A DNA stretch of 64,000 nucleotides, from NCBI RefSeq assembly GCF_000826185.2, contig NZ_LN648874.1:310001-374000 (forward strand). The letters are read 5' to 3'. The position numbers were made by a program, and so were the translations under genes. This stretch comes from Microbacterium gorillae. GTDB taxonomy: Bacteria; Actinomycetota; Actinomycetes; Actinomycetales; Microbacteriaceae. The notes beneath the pieces are model-generated. The model saw nothing but the letters and a program-made list of their open reading frames with translations, had not been told where the DNA came from and did not search any database. This document shows, in pieces, positions 33,781 to 42,544 of the stretch. Every line of letters starts with the position of its first letter. Within the stretch, counting starts at the first letter, position 1.

Positions 33781-34443
33781 TCACAGCGAGGTTCGCAACA
33801 CGGGCCGCGCCACGTCGGTGTTGTCGACGACGATCGTCGCGCGCTCCCGGGGAGCCTGCTCGGCACGGTAGATGTCGCAGGCGGCCATGTAGCGGACCTC
33901 ATACGCCGCGCGGGCCGCTTCGGCTCCGCCGAGCAGCACGGAGTCGCGCTTCACACCGCGCTTCACCGCCTGTTCACGCGCGACGTCGAGGTAGATCACC
34001 TCGTCCCAGAGCTCCCGCAGGTCGTCGCGCTGGAGGAACGTGGCGTCGAAGATCACGATCGCATCGGGGGCGGCATCGGCCCACCGCGGGTCGACCTCGT
34101 CCGTGTGGAGATCGTGCACATGGTGGGCATAGCGTCCCGACCCACCCGGCCCGAGCGGTTCGAGCGTGAGCCGTCGGAGCGAGTCGAAATCATAAGCGTC
34201 CTCGTAGTAGCCCCCGGCCGACTCCCGACCCTGGCGATACCGGACCGCGCGCACGTTGTGGAAGCCGTCGGAGTCGATGCGGATCACCGGCCGCGGACCG
34301 CGCGTCAGCACGTCGGCGAGCACGCGGGCGAAAGTCGATTTACCGGCCCCGCAGACCCCGTCGATCCCGACGCGAAGGGGATGGCCGGGGTCACGTCCGC
34401 TGAGCGCGGAGGCGACGCGCTCCGTCAGTTCGGTCGGTTCCAC
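33781..34443 (-). CDS. Uridine-kinase-like P-loop NTPase, 220 aa
   Basis: The N-terminal Walker A is GIDGVCGAGKST (about residues 26-37), followed by RIDSDGFHNVRAVRYRQG and FDATFLQRDDLRELWDEVIYLD, as in uridine kinase/phosphoribulokinase-like proteins. Such actinobacterial proteins are often annotated as uridine kinase without proof. The GTG at 34443 has TACGGT (34450-34455) ending 6 bases upstream, a leaderless start. It is transcribed separately from the genes on either side. Confidence 0.8.
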   Translation of the reverse strand: MEPTELTERVASALSGRDPGHPLRVGIDGVCGAGKSTFARVLADVLTRGPRPVIRIDSDGFHNVRAVRYRQGRESAGGYYEDAYDFDSLRRLTLEPLGPGGSGRYAHHVHDLHTDEVDPRWADAAPDAIVIFDATFLQRDDLRELWDEVIYLDVAREQAVKRGVKRDSVLLGGAEAARAAYEVRYMAACDIYRAEQAPRERATIVVDNTDVARPVLRTSL

Positions 34444-34485
34444 GATGCGACCGTATCAGTGGGGCCGGAGAGCCCGCGTCGACGG

Positions 34486-34977
34486 CTATCGATGGATGGA
34501 TGTGTCCAGGTCGGTCTCCTCGAGCGCGATCACGCCCCACGAGGTGCCATCGGAGGTCGTGAACTCGTAGGCGGGCGCGAGGTAGGTGACGCCGTCGGAG
34601 CTCACCACCAGGGTGAGCTCGAGTCGCACTGCCACGATCTCGCGCTCGAGGATCGACCAGGGGACGGCGGAGCCGGCAGCCGGCACCGGTGCCGGGGCGG
34701 TCGGCGCGACATCCGGCACGCCCATGGACTCATCCGACTCCGGCCAGGCGGTCTGCCGCAGCGGGAACGCGGGGTCGGCCAGGCGTACTGCGGCCGCCGC
34801 GGGGCTGATGATCGCGTAGTCCCCGAGCGAGACGATCGAGCCGGTATTCCCGCTGGCGTGCTCGATGCCGCCGGCGGTGATGTCCATGTGGGCTGTGACC
34901 TCCGTGACGTTGTCGGCGACGATGAGGGCGGCGGTCACCGAGACGGACCGACTGAAGTCGTCGGCGTACAGCGTCAC
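34486..34977 (-). CDS. Hypothetical protein, start unclear, at least 163 aa
   Basis: The GTG at 34977 is the first standard start, but coding sequence clearly continues upstream in frame (RRFTDAQVSEAISRFLTAIG, 34999-35058) back to the stop of the previous gene at 35098, with no ATG, GTG or TTG. The protein may be truncated at its 5' end, begin at an unusual codon, or be the separated end of a fusion. The visible part is beta-rich (VTLYADDFSRSVSVTAALIV) with a Pro/Ala linker in the middle. Family not recognised. Confidence 0.5.
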   Translation of the reverse strand: MTLYADDFSRSVSVTAALIVADNVTEVTAHMDITAGGIEHASGNTGSIVSLGDYAIISPAAAAVRLADPAFPLRQTAWPESDESMGVPDVAPTAPAPVPAAGSAVPWSILEREIVAVRLELTLVVSSDGVTYLAPAYEFTTSDGTSWGVIALEETDLDTSIHR

Positions 34978-35097
34978 CTTCGTCGCGGACTCATCGATGC
35001 CGATCGCGGTGAGGAAGCGGCTGATCGCCTCGCTGACCTGGGCGTCTGTGAAGCGGCGCCGACCGCAGACGGCCGGCCCGTGCGGGACCGCTGGGCC

Positions 35098-35487
35098 TCA
35101 GAACCCGCCCCACGTCGGATCGCTTCCACCGGGGGAGAGGATCAGCGACCAGGCAACGACGATCAGGATCACGCTCACCAGGGGAGCCACGACGACGGCG
35201 TCCTTTGCGCCGGAACTGCGCTCGGCCCAGCGGCGTGAGCCGAGGACCCAGGCGAGCACGAGCAGAATCGCGGCGATGACCGAGGAGCCGATCGCGAACG
35301 GCACCGTGACGACGGCGTTCCCGTTGTTCCAGTGGTAGGTCGTCCCGAACTCCCACGGACGCCAGACGATGCCACTGAGCGCGAGCCCGAAGGCGCCGAA
35401 CGCTCCGAAGAGGATCGCGACGATGCAGGCCGTGACGGTGGCTCCGAGATCCGGGCGGGGCCGGGTCGGTGGTGCGTCCGGCATCAT
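35098..35487 (-). CDS. Small membrane protein, 129 aa
   Basis: Four hydrophobic segments are visible (VTACIVAILFGAFGAFGLAL; VPFAIGSSVIAAILLVLAWV; DAVVVAPLVSVILIVVAW, plus the short GIVW region). A Pro/Arg-rich N-terminus suggests a cytoplasmic start. ATG 35487 overlaps the stop of the upstream VOC gene by ATGA (35484-35487). In the same frame, past its TGA, lies the coding stretch described at 34486-34977. Function is unknown. Confidence 0.7.
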   Translation of the reverse strand: MMPDAPPTRPRPDLGATVTACIVAILFGAFGAFGLALSGIVWRPWEFGTTYHWNNGNAVVTVPFAIGSSVIAAILLVLAWVLGSRRWAERSSGAKDAVVVAPLVSVILIVVAWSLILSPGGSDPTWGGF

Positions 35488-35921
35488 CCGCGCCGCAGAT
35501 CCTGGGCGAGCATGACGAGGATGCCGCTGGGCCCGCGAAGGTACGTGAGCTTGTAGACGTCCTCGTATGTCGCGACGCCGCGCAGCGGAAGGCAGCCGTG
35601 GCGAGCGGCGATGGCGAGCGACGCGTCGATGTCGTCCACCTGGAACGCGACGCGATGCATGCCGATCTCGTTCGGCAGCGCGGGCTCCGTCTCGAGGGCG
35701 TCCGGGTGGATGTACTCGAACAGTTCCAGTTGCCCGTGTCCGTCCGGGGTCTGCAGCACGGCGATCTTCGCGTGGTTGCCGTCCAGCCCGACAGCGGTGT
35801 CGGCCCACGGACCGCTGATCGTGTCCCGACCCGCGACGGTCAGCCCGAGGTCGGTGAAGAAGGCGATCGCCTCCTCGATGTCACGGACGGCGATTCCGAC
35901 GTTCTCCAGCGTGATGGGCAT
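35484..35921 (-). CDS. VOC-family protein (glyoxalase-like), 145 aa
   Basis: MPITLENVGIAVRDIEEAIAFF is a typical first module of methylmalonyl-CoA epimerase/glyoxalase-like proteins. Candidate metal ligands are the Glu in LELFEY and the His in MHRVAFQVDD. The ATG at 35921 has TACGAT (35929-35934) ending 7 bases upstream, a leaderless start. It is first of a short minus-strand run with the membrane protein and the incomplete gene downstream. The substrate is unknown. Confidence 0.85.
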   Translation of the reverse strand: MPITLENVGIAVRDIEEAIAFFTDLGLTVAGRDTISGPWADTAVGLDGNHAKIAVLQTPDGHGQLELFEYIHPDALETEPALPNEIGMHRVAFQVDDIDASLAIAARHGCLPLRGVATYEDVYKLTYLRGPSGILVMLAQDLRRG

Positions 35922-36053
35922 GCCGCACATCGTACGCCGGACGCGTCGGGGTTTCGGTGGGCGTCGATCACCCCAGACTTCCGCGACCCTGGCCGGACAG
36001 CATCCCGCTGCGCCGGCGTGTGATCCTTTCCCCCGCGCCGCTACAGTGTGGCC

Positions 36054-37208
36054 ATGAAGAGGTTGTTGGGGCGCCTCCTGCTGATGGTGGCGGCTGTGGG
36101 GCTCGGGGGACTGGTCGCATCGATCATCGCGCTGACCGTGGGCAACGAGGCCGGCGGCGGCATCGGGCTGACCGTGAGCATCATCGCCATGATCGCCGGC
36201 TTCTTCGGCGGGGCCTTCGCCACGGTGGACGCCGAGGTCATCGGGGCGAAGCCGCATCCGAAGCCCACGGCGGAGCCGGCGCCCGGCGACGCGCGGGAGC
36301 TGGCTCGGATCGAGAACCTGCGCGAGGTCGGCATCACGCGGGAGAACTTCCACCACCTGTTCGAATTCACGGTGACCGTGTTCCCGCGCGCCGGTCGACC
36401 CCGCCGGGAGGTCTTCGAGCAGTTCATCACCCTGGGCCAGTTGCCGAACTTCGGTGTCGGCACTTATGTGGTCGTCGCCACCGATGCCGGCCCGCCGCCG
36501 CGGATGCTCCTGGACCTCACGCCGTCCGCGGCATGGGTGACGCAGTTGCGCGACGCTCCGGAGCACCACGATGCGTTCCCGGCGGCGCGTGCCTCCGCCG
36601 CACCGGTCGCTGTTGTGGAGACCCCTGCTCCGCGACGACGTTCTCCGGCATGGGGAGTTCTGAGCTTCGTGGTCGCCATCTGCTGCCTCCTGGCGGGGCT
36701 CGCCGGCGGCCTGGTGCTGACGATGGGCGGTGTGGATCGTGTGTCGAGCTGGGTCGCCGAACTCCCTGCGCGGCTGAGCGGTGGAGTGCACGCGTTGTGG
36801 GACTCCGAGAACCTCGACCACGATGTCGACACGCTCCGCACCCAGATGGGGGATCGTCGGCTGGAGTACGTCGTGATCTTCGACGATTACTGGTCCATCG
36901 CGGCGTTCAGCGAGACGCAGGCCGACGGCGAGGACACCTACACCTTGCGCAGCGGCGTGATATCGGACTCGTGGACGGGGACCACCTCCTCGTTCCACGC
37001 GCCGTTCGCTGCGGCCGATATCGACCCCGCCGTCGTCCGGGAGGTCACCCGTCGGGTCTACGCCGACACGCCCGGTGCGGAGATCCAGAACGTGATGATC
37101 CGGAACCTGAGCGGACGGGGATTGCGGTTGGAAGTGGACATCGCCGGCAAGTATGAGGACACGAAGCGCGTCTTCGACGCCGCGACAGGCGTGGAACTCG
37201 CGGAGTGA
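36054..37208 (+). CDS. Membrane protein of unknown function, 384 aa
   Basis: Two N-terminal helices (about 8-60) form a hairpin. A soluble part (about 80-195) contains TRENFHHLFEFTVTVFPRAG, followed by a third helix (about 200-225) and an extracytoplasmic C-terminal domain with DNA/lipid-neutral features. The VVIFDDYWSIAAFSETQ and MIRNLSGRGLRLEVDI segments are not assigned to a family I know. The ATG at 36054 has TACAGT (36042-36047) ending 6 bases upstream, a leaderless start. Confidence 0.7.
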   Translation: MKRLLGRLLLMVAAVGLGGLVASIIALTVGNEAGGGIGLTVSIIAMIAGFFGGAFATVDAEVIGAKPHPKPTAEPAPGDARELARIENLREVGITRENFHHLFEFTVTVFPRAGRPRREVFEQFITLGQLPNFGVGTYVVVATDAGPPPRMLLDLTPSAAWVTQLRDAPEHHDAFPAARASAAPVAVVETPAPRRRSPAWGVLSFVVAICCLLAGLAGGLVLTMGGVDRVSSWVAELPARLSGGVHALWDSENLDHDVDTLRTQMGDRRLEYVVIFDDYWSIAAFSETQADGEDTYTLRSGVISDSWTGTTSSFHAPFAAADIDPAVVREVTRRVYADTPGAEIQNVMIRNLSGRGLRLEVDIAGKYEDTKRVFDAATGVELAE

Positions 37209-37264
37209 GTCCGTCGCCCCTGCGATGATCGACGGCATGCACATCGCACGGCTGTAGGACCAGG

Positions 37265-37942
37265 TCAGTCGAGCACCGTGCGTGAAGCTACGTCCCCGTT
37301 GATCAGGAAGCGCACTTCGCGATCGTCGGTCATCACCTTGAGATAGCCGCTCGGCACGGAGATCACGTAGCCCTTGATGGTGCTGCCGTCGGTGAGCGCG
37401 ATCCGTTCGTGATCGAGCCACGGCGTCTGGACGATGAAGGCCAGCAGAAGGACGACCACGGCGGCGATGGGCGCGGTCCGGCGCAGGACGGCACGGGCGA
37501 ATCGGCCGGGCAGACTGCCGCGGGGGGCGCGGTGTGCGATGGCGAGGACGGCGACGACGACGACCGCGACGGGCCACTGCCACCAGATACCTCGACTGAA
37601 CGTCAGAGCCACCATGAAGGCGGCGCACACGGCCAGCATCAGCATCGCGGTGTTGCGCGCGGATCGTTCGCCGTAGATCAGCCGCTGCGTCACGACCGGG
37701 GCGATGATGGCGAGCGCCCCGGCGGTGAGATGGGGCTCGGAGAAGATGGTGCCGAAGATCACATCGGTGAAGCTCTCGAAATCCACAGCGTCGGTGAGTG
37801 CCCACGCGGTGTCCCAGTTCCACCAGCTCACGGCGAGCACGCGCAGCACGACGAACAGCGCCAGCACACCGGCCGACAGGCTGAGAGCGGGCAGTGCACC
37901 GCTCCAGGGCGGCGTGTGGTCTTCGGCGGTGTGATTCCCCAT
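37265..37942 (-). CDS. Polytopic membrane protein of unknown function, 225 aa
   Basis: Five to six membrane helices are visible (SLSAGVLALFVVLRVLAVSW; TAGALAIIAPVVTQRLIYG; NTAMLMLAVCAAFMVALTF; WPVAVVVVAVLAIA; IAAVVVLLLAFIVQT), followed by a C-terminal soluble beta domain (GSTIKGYVISVPSGYLKVMT). The ATG at 37942 has TACCGT (37949-37954) ending 6 bases upstream, a leaderless start. It is divergent from the 57-residue protein. The family is not recognised. Confidence 0.7.
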   Translation of the reverse strand: MGNHTAEDHTPPWSGALPALSLSAGVLALFVVLRVLAVSWWNWDTAWALTDAVDFESFTDVIFGTIFSEPHLTAGALAIIAPVVTQRLIYGERSARNTAMLMLAVCAAFMVALTFSRGIWWQWPVAVVVVAVLAIAHRAPRGSLPGRFARAVLRRTAPIAAVVVLLLAFIVQTPWLDHERIALTDGSTIKGYVISVPSGYLKVMTDDREVRFLINGDVASRTVLD

Positions 37943-38091
37943 CACCACACGGTACGGTCTGGCTCGCGCCTCGCGGCGTGCTTCGCTTTGAAAACTCGAT
38001 GAGAACCGCCCCGATGCCGTCCCGCGGGAGTACGGTGCGATCACACTCCCTGGTGACGCGCCACGAAGTGCGTGAAGTGGGGAGGTTTGTC

Positions 38092-38265
38092 ATGAAGCAC
38101 GACATCTTCGTGGTGATCTACTTCGTCGTGATGGCGGGGATCATCGTGTCCACCGACTTCCTGTTCCTGCGCGAGCACTTCTGGCTCCGACTCGGGACGA
38201 ACGTCGCCATCGTCCTGGTGTTCGCTCTGGTCTACTTGACTTGGCTCCGCAACGCCTTCCGCTGA
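38092..38265 (+). CDS. Small membrane protein, 57 aa
   Basis: Two membrane helices (FVVIYFVVMAGIIVSTDFLF and NVAIVLVFALVYLTWL) are separated by a short charged turn, ending in RNAFR. The ribosome site GGGGAGG lies about 8 bases before the ATG at 38092. Such two-helix proteins are common in actinobacteria and rarely characterised. It stands alone ahead of the large inverted repeat at 38276-38406. Confidence 0.7.
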   Translation: MKHDIFVVIYFVVMAGIIVSTDFLFLREHFWLRLGTNVAIVLVFALVYLTWLRNAFR

Positions 38266-38275
38266 CGAGCCCCCG

Positions 38276-38406
38276 GGTTCTGCAGGATCGTCGCGGTTTC
38301 GCAGGAGCGGTGGACACCCGGATCCCGGAATTCCGCGGGGGCCCATCCGGCACGACTGTGTGACTTCCTGCGCAACGCGGGGTTTCCTGCAGAACCGGGG
38401 GGCGCT
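38276..38406. repeat. Large imperfect inverted repeat (REP/MITE-like or stem-loop)
   Basis: The outer arms GGTTCTGCAGGA (38276-38287) and TCCTGCAGAACC (38395-38406) are perfect complements. An inner pair, CGCAGGA (38300-38306) and TCCTGCG (38376-38382), is nested, giving about 31-base arms with 24 matches around a 69-base centre. It lies between the 57-residue gene and the flavin oxidoreductase. No open reading frame lies inside. It could be a terminator-like structure or a dispersed palindromic element. Confidence 0.6.
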
Positions 38407-38477
38407 CCGGGACGCGCCGGGACGATCCGGGGGCTCGGACGGTGTGGGTGTCGGCGCGGGGGAGTACGGTCGGCGCC

Positions 38478-39281
38478 ATGACATCGACGTCCCTGATCCT
38501 GCCGCCCGATATTCCGCCCGAGCGGCTGATTGAATTCGCGCGGGCGGCCGAAGAAGCGGAGATCGACACCGTGTGGCTGTGGGAGGACTGCTTCGCGACG
38601 AGCGGCGTGGGGCTGGCCGCCGCGATCCTGGCGGCCACCACCCGGCTCCGGGTGGGGATCGGGCTGCTCCCGGTGCCCTTGCGCAATGTCGCCCTCACCG
38701 CCATGGAGATCGCGAGCCTCGCGCGCATGTATCCCGGGCGCTTCCGGCCGGCCATCGGCCACGGCGTCCTGTCCTGGATGGCGCAGACCGGTTCCCGCGT
38801 CGCCTCGCCTCTCACTCTGCTGCGCGAGTACGGCACGGCATTGCGCCGGCTGCTGGCGGGGGAGTCCGTCACGGTGGCCGGACGCTACGTGTCCCTCGAG
38901 GACGTGCGACTGCGCTGGCCACCGAACGAGGTACCACCGCTGCTGCTCGGCGCGGAGGGGCCGAAGACGCTGGCGCTCGCGGGCGAGATCTCGGACGGCA
39001 TCGTCGTGTCCGGACTCACCGACGACGGGGCGCTCGCGACCGCGGTGCGGACCGCGACCGCGGAACGCGCCGCGCCGCTGGAGGTCGTCGCGTTCAGCGC
39101 GGTCTCCGTGGACGCCTCCGCCGCCGAGATCGCCGATGCCGTTGCGGCCCGCGCCGCGGCCGGCGCCACCGAGGTGCCGGTGCTCGGGCTCGCCCCGGAC
39201 GGTGGATCGGTCGATGGCGGTGCGAACCTGCGCCGCCTCATCACCGCGCTCGGGCGGGGATCGCTCAGATCAGACGCTTGA
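38478..39281 (+). CDS. LLM-class (F420- or FMN-dependent) oxidoreductase, 267 aa
   Basis: The fold is the bacterial luciferase-like TIM barrel: LILPPDIPPERLIEFARAAE at the start, RLRVGIGLLPVPLRNVALTA, and PLLLGAEGPKTLALAGEISDG near the C-terminus. Actinobacterial members of this size mostly use coenzyme F420. The ATG at 38478 has TACGGT (38465-38470) ending 7 bases upstream. Its end overlaps the convergent GNAT gene by 17 bases (39265-39281). A link to the GNAT operon is possible but unproven. Confidence 0.85.
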   Translation: MTSTSLILPPDIPPERLIEFARAAEEAEIDTVWLWEDCFATSGVGLAAAILAATTRLRVGIGLLPVPLRNVALTAMEIASLARMYPGRFRPAIGHGVLSWMAQTGSRVASPLTLLREYGTALRRLLAGESVTVAGRYVSLEDVRLRWPPNEVPPLLLGAEGPKTLALAGEISDGIVVSGLTDDGALATAVRTATAERAAPLEVVAFSAVSVDASAAEIADAVAARAAAGATEVPVLGLAPDGGSVDGGANLRRLITALGRGSLRSDA

Positions 39282-40320
39282 TCCAGACACCGTCGGATGA
39301 CGAGGTCGTGAAGCCGAGCCGGTCGTTGATCGCGAGCATGTGGGTGTTCTCGGCCGCGTTCCACGTGGCGACTCGGGGACATTCCGGTGCGAGCTCGCGC
39401 AGGCGACGGATCCCGGCCCGCTTCACCTGCAGCCCGAGGCCGCGCCCGCGGTGCTCGGCCAGGACGAGCGTGTCCAGCTGCTGCGCCGACCGAGTCCGCA
39501 CCCGCCCGAGCAGCAGCTCATTCACTGCAACCAACCGACCCGTCGCGACGTGCTCGGCGGCCGTGACCAGCAGGAGCCCGTCGTCGGCGAGGCACGCCCG
39601 CTCGTGTGCCGCGAGCGATGGCTCGTCGCTGACCTCGTCCGAGGACATCTCGCCGTGCGACGCGTCGGTGACCATCCGGGCACGCAGCAGAATGCGGTCC
39701 GACCGGTGGACGTCCGGCGTCTCCCCGATCCACTGCACGATGCGATACGCGGAATCCGGCGTGTCCGTTTCCGGGACGACGGCCGTCAGATCGTAGGAGG
39801 CGTTACGGCCGACCTGCTCCAGTCGGTACCTGTGCCGCAGCGCGAACCGCGCAGCACCGTCGCGGGGGACCGCGCCGACTCCGGTTCGTGCCGGAATCGC
39901 CTCGACTGCCTCGTTCGTCTTGTGTCGCGTGTCGGCGTGCAACTCGCGGAACCCGACCCTGCGGGCCGCCGTTTCCGCACGCTCCAAGCCGAGGCTGCCC
40001 GCTCCGATGCCCTCGTGCGGCGCGAGGATCGCGACCGTCACGGTCGCGGTCGGGACGTTCGATGTCAGCACCCCCGCGAGGCCGGCATACCCGATGGCCT
40101 CGCGTCCGGCCCGGATGACCCAGGTTTCGGTCACCTGTCCGTCTACGCCGGAGGGTTGCAGTCGCGCGAGTGCCTGCTCGGGCGTGAGGACGTTCCGGTC
40201 GTCACCGTTCATCGCGATGCTGAGCTGGGCCCGCACGTCGCAGAACGCCAGGAAGTCGGAAGCGTCCGGCGCCCGGACACTCGCGGGCACCGGCATCAGG
40301 GTCGCCGTGAGGGCGGTCAT
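39265..40320 (-). CDS. Two-domain GNAT N-acetyltransferase, third of the tandem set, 351 aa
   Basis: The protein holds two GNAT modules. The C-terminal one has the acetyl-CoA motif LVLAEHRGRGLGLQVKRAGI and the conserved RVATWNAAENTHMLAINDR; the N-terminal one is weaker (TVAILAPHEGIGAGSLGLE). It is a paralogue of the next two genes, sharing the layout and end sequence, which indicates tandem duplication. I chose the ATG at 40320 (MTALTATLMPV) because GGAGAA precedes it and it aligns with the start of the first paralogue; an ATG at 40359 overlaps the upstream stop and is possible. The acceptor is unknown. Confidence 0.8.
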   Translation of the reverse strand: MTALTATLMPVPASVRAPDASDFLAFCDVRAQLSIAMNGDDRNVLTPEQALARLQPSGVDGQVTETWVIRAGREAIGYAGLAGVLTSNVPTATVTVAILAPHEGIGAGSLGLERAETAARRVGFRELHADTRHKTNEAVEAIPARTGVGAVPRDGAARFALRHRYRLEQVGRNASYDLTAVVPETDTPDSAYRIVQWIGETPDVHRSDRILLRARMVTDASHGEMSSDEVSDEPSLAAHERACLADDGLLLVTAAEHVATGRLVAVNELLLGRVRTRSAQQLDTLVLAEHRGRGLGLQVKRAGIRRLRELAPECPRVATWNAAENTHMLAINDRLGFTTSSSDGVWIKRLI

Positions 40321-40355
40321 GGGTTCTCCGATCCAGAGGAGCGTGAGGGACGGCG

Positions 40356-41465
40356 TCATCGCGACAGATCCTTCTGCCAGGCTCCGATCGCCAGGCCGCC
40401 GACGAATCCCAGAGCCTCGTTGATGTCCAGCATCGGACGGTTCTCCTCCGCGTTCCAGGTGATCACCCGGGGTGCTTCCGGCGCGCGCTCGTGCCACGCA
40501 CGAAGCCCCACCGCCTTCACCAGCATCCCGAGCCGGTGTCCGCGGTGCTCCGTCAGCACGAGAGTGTCCTCCTGGAACGTGCGATCGCCATCGGCCGGCC
40601 CGTGCAGCAGTTCATTGAACGCGCACAGGCGGCCGGAGGGTCGGTGCCGTGCCGCGGTCACCTGTTGGGTGCGGCCCACCACAGCCGCCTCCATGCGGGC
40701 GACGCGCGCCGTGTCCCACCGATCTTCGTCCACGTCCATCCCCGCGCTCGGCACGTCCGTCGCCATCCGTGATTTCAGCCAGGCGTAGTCGTCGACGAGC
40801 TGCGGCGGCGTCGGGAGCGTCCACTGCACGATGTCGTAGTCGGGCCCCGCGTGTGCGCGTGCCGCGGCCTCGAACGCGGTGACTCGTGCCAGCGCGTCTT
40901 CCCCCAGGACCAGCTGACTGCGCCGCTCGATCTGCTGCAGCGCATATCCGCGGCGCCGGAGGAACCGTGTCGTGTGGTCGTCCGGCAGCGTGCCGTAACC
41001 GGTGGGCGCCCGGACGCGGTCGCCGATGGCGTTCGGGTGCTCCGTCCACCCCTGCAGGAGCGTGCGTCCAGCATCCCTGGTCAGCGATTCCAGCATCCGC
41101 AGTGCCGCCGAGCCCGTGCCGCGGCTCCAGGCGCCCGGAACCAGTTGGACGAACGCGCGCGCCGAGCGTGACCCCTCCTCGTTCGGCACGTCGAGTCCGA
41201 CGCGGCCGAGCGCCTCACCGCCGACGACCACGAGCCACAGGCGACGCCAGACGTACGCGTCCGGCTGGTACGCGGAAAGAAGCGCTTCCGCGTCCAGCAC
41301 CTCATCGTCATCACCGAGCGTCTCCCGGTAGGCGCGGTTGCGCACCTGGACAGAGGAGAGGAAGTCGGAGGCGTCCGAACTCTCGACCGAGGTGGGGATG
41401 CGGACGGCGCGAAGGGTCACCGCGCCGTCGGCGACGTCCCGGAGGTCTCGGTTCGTCGCTCCCAT
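40356..41465 (-). CDS. Two-domain GNAT N-acetyltransferase, second of the tandem set, 369 aa
   Basis: This is the middle paralogue. The C-terminal module has LVLTEHRGHRLGMLVKAVGL and RVITWNAEENRPMLDINEAL; the N-terminal module has WSRGTGSAALRMLESL. The ATG at 41465 shares one base with the stop of the first paralogue (TGATG), so translation is coupled. It ends IGAWQKDLSR, close to the first copy's GAWQKRIR. All three could modify related acceptors, perhaps a small peptide encoded upstream; that is inference. Confidence 0.85.
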   Translation of the reverse strand: MGATNRDLRDVADGAVTLRAVRIPTSVESSDASDFLSSVQVRNRAYRETLGDDDEVLDAEALLSAYQPDAYVWRRLWLVVVGGEALGRVGLDVPNEEGSRSARAFVQLVPGAWSRGTGSAALRMLESLTRDAGRTLLQGWTEHPNAIGDRVRAPTGYGTLPDDHTTRFLRRRGYALQQIERRSQLVLGEDALARVTAFEAAARAHAGPDYDIVQWTLPTPPQLVDDYAWLKSRMATDVPSAGMDVDEDRWDTARVARMEAAVVGRTQQVTAARHRPSGRLCAFNELLHGPADGDRTFQEDTLVLTEHRGHRLGMLVKAVGLRAWHERAPEAPRVITWNAEENRPMLDINEALGFVGGLAIGAWQKDLSR

Positions 41466-42532
41466 CACCTGATCCGTTTCTGCCAAGCGCCGACATAGCC
41501 GGCGGGGACGAAACCCAGCGCTTCGTTGATGGCCAGCATGGGACGGTTCTCCTCCGCGTTCCAGGTCAGGATTCGGGGGGAGCGCGGGCTCTGCTCGTGC
41601 CAGGACAGGATGCCGCGACACTTCACGAGCATTCCGAGCCGATGACCACGGTGATCGCCGTGCACGAGGGTGTCGCCCTGTTCGGTGATCGACTCCGGGT
41701 CGGTGAGCCGACCGAGCACGTTGTAGGCCACGAGCGCGCCCGAGTCGATGTGGCGCGCGACGGTCCATTGGCGAAGTACGCCGGAGGCGAGCACGCGAGC
41801 ATCGTTCTCTCGGACGCGAGCGGCGTCCCAGTTCTCCTCGGCCGTGTTCAGATCTGCGCTCGGCACATCGATCGACATCCGGCGCCGAAGCTCCGCCATC
41901 GGTGCCTGCAGCTCGGCCGGAGTGGCGCCGACCCAGGTCAGCACTTCGTAGCCGGCGGCGTGCTCCTCGGCATCGCGCAGCAGCTCCCGGACGCGCGTGA
42001 GGTCGCCGGAGAGGTCGAAGACGCTCTTGCGCTCGACCTGCTCCAGGACGTACGCGTGCTGCTGCAGGAACCGCGCGATGTGGTCCTCCGGGACGGTGCC
42101 GAACCCGGTGGGCGCCGCGAGCTGCGGCACACGGGCGTCGGCGGGATGCTCCGCCCATGCGGTCAGGGAGTCACGGCCGGCCTCCGCGGCGGTCCGCTCG
42201 ACGAGCTCGACGCCTGCCGAGCCGATGCCGACACCCCAGTGGGGCGGCAGGACGAGGACTTCGGCGTAGGCGTGGGTGGCTCCGGCGTCGAGCGGAACAT
42301 CGAGTCGGGCCAGAGCCACGACCGCGCCCCCGCGCTCGATCACCCACAGGTGATGCCGCTGCGATGTGCCGGTGAACTCCTGCAGGAACGTCTCCGGCGG
42401 AATGTCCTCGTCCCGGGTACCGCCCATCGCCGCGTACACGTCGTTGCGCACGACGGTCGCGGCGATGAGGTCGGCGTCCGGAACGGCGGTGGCCGCGGTG
42501 ATCGGCACCGCGCGGATGGTGAGGTCGGTCAT
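41465..42532 (-). CDS. Two-domain GNAT N-acetyltransferase, first of the tandem set, 355 aa
   Basis: This is the first of three paralogous acetyltransferases. The N-terminal module has VLVLPPHWGVGIGSAGVELV, and the C-terminal module has GDHRGHRLGMLVKCRGI and RILTWNAEENRPMLAINEAL. The ATG at 42532 has GGAGAA about 5 bases upstream and lies 12 bases after the stop of the 79-residue protein, placing it in the operon that starts with the 33-residue peptide. Two-GNAT architecture also occurs in mycothiol synthase, but the sequence here is not clearly MshD. Confidence 0.85.
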   Translation of the reverse strand: MTDLTIRAVPITAATAVPDADLIAATVVRNDVYAAMGGTRDEDIPPETFLQEFTGTSQRHHLWVIERGGAVVALARLDVPLDAGATHAYAEVLVLPPHWGVGIGSAGVELVERTAAEAGRDSLTAWAEHPADARVPQLAAPTGFGTVPEDHIARFLQQHAYVLEQVERKSVFDLSGDLTRVRELLRDAEEHAAGYEVLTWVGATPAELQAPMAELRRRMSIDVPSADLNTAEENWDAARVRENDARVLASGVLRQWTVARHIDSGALVAYNVLGRLTDPESITEQGDTLVHGDHRGHRLGMLVKCRGILSWHEQSPRSPRILTWNAEENRPMLAINEALGFVPAGYVGAWQKRIR

Positions 42533-42544
42533 GAATTTCTCCGA

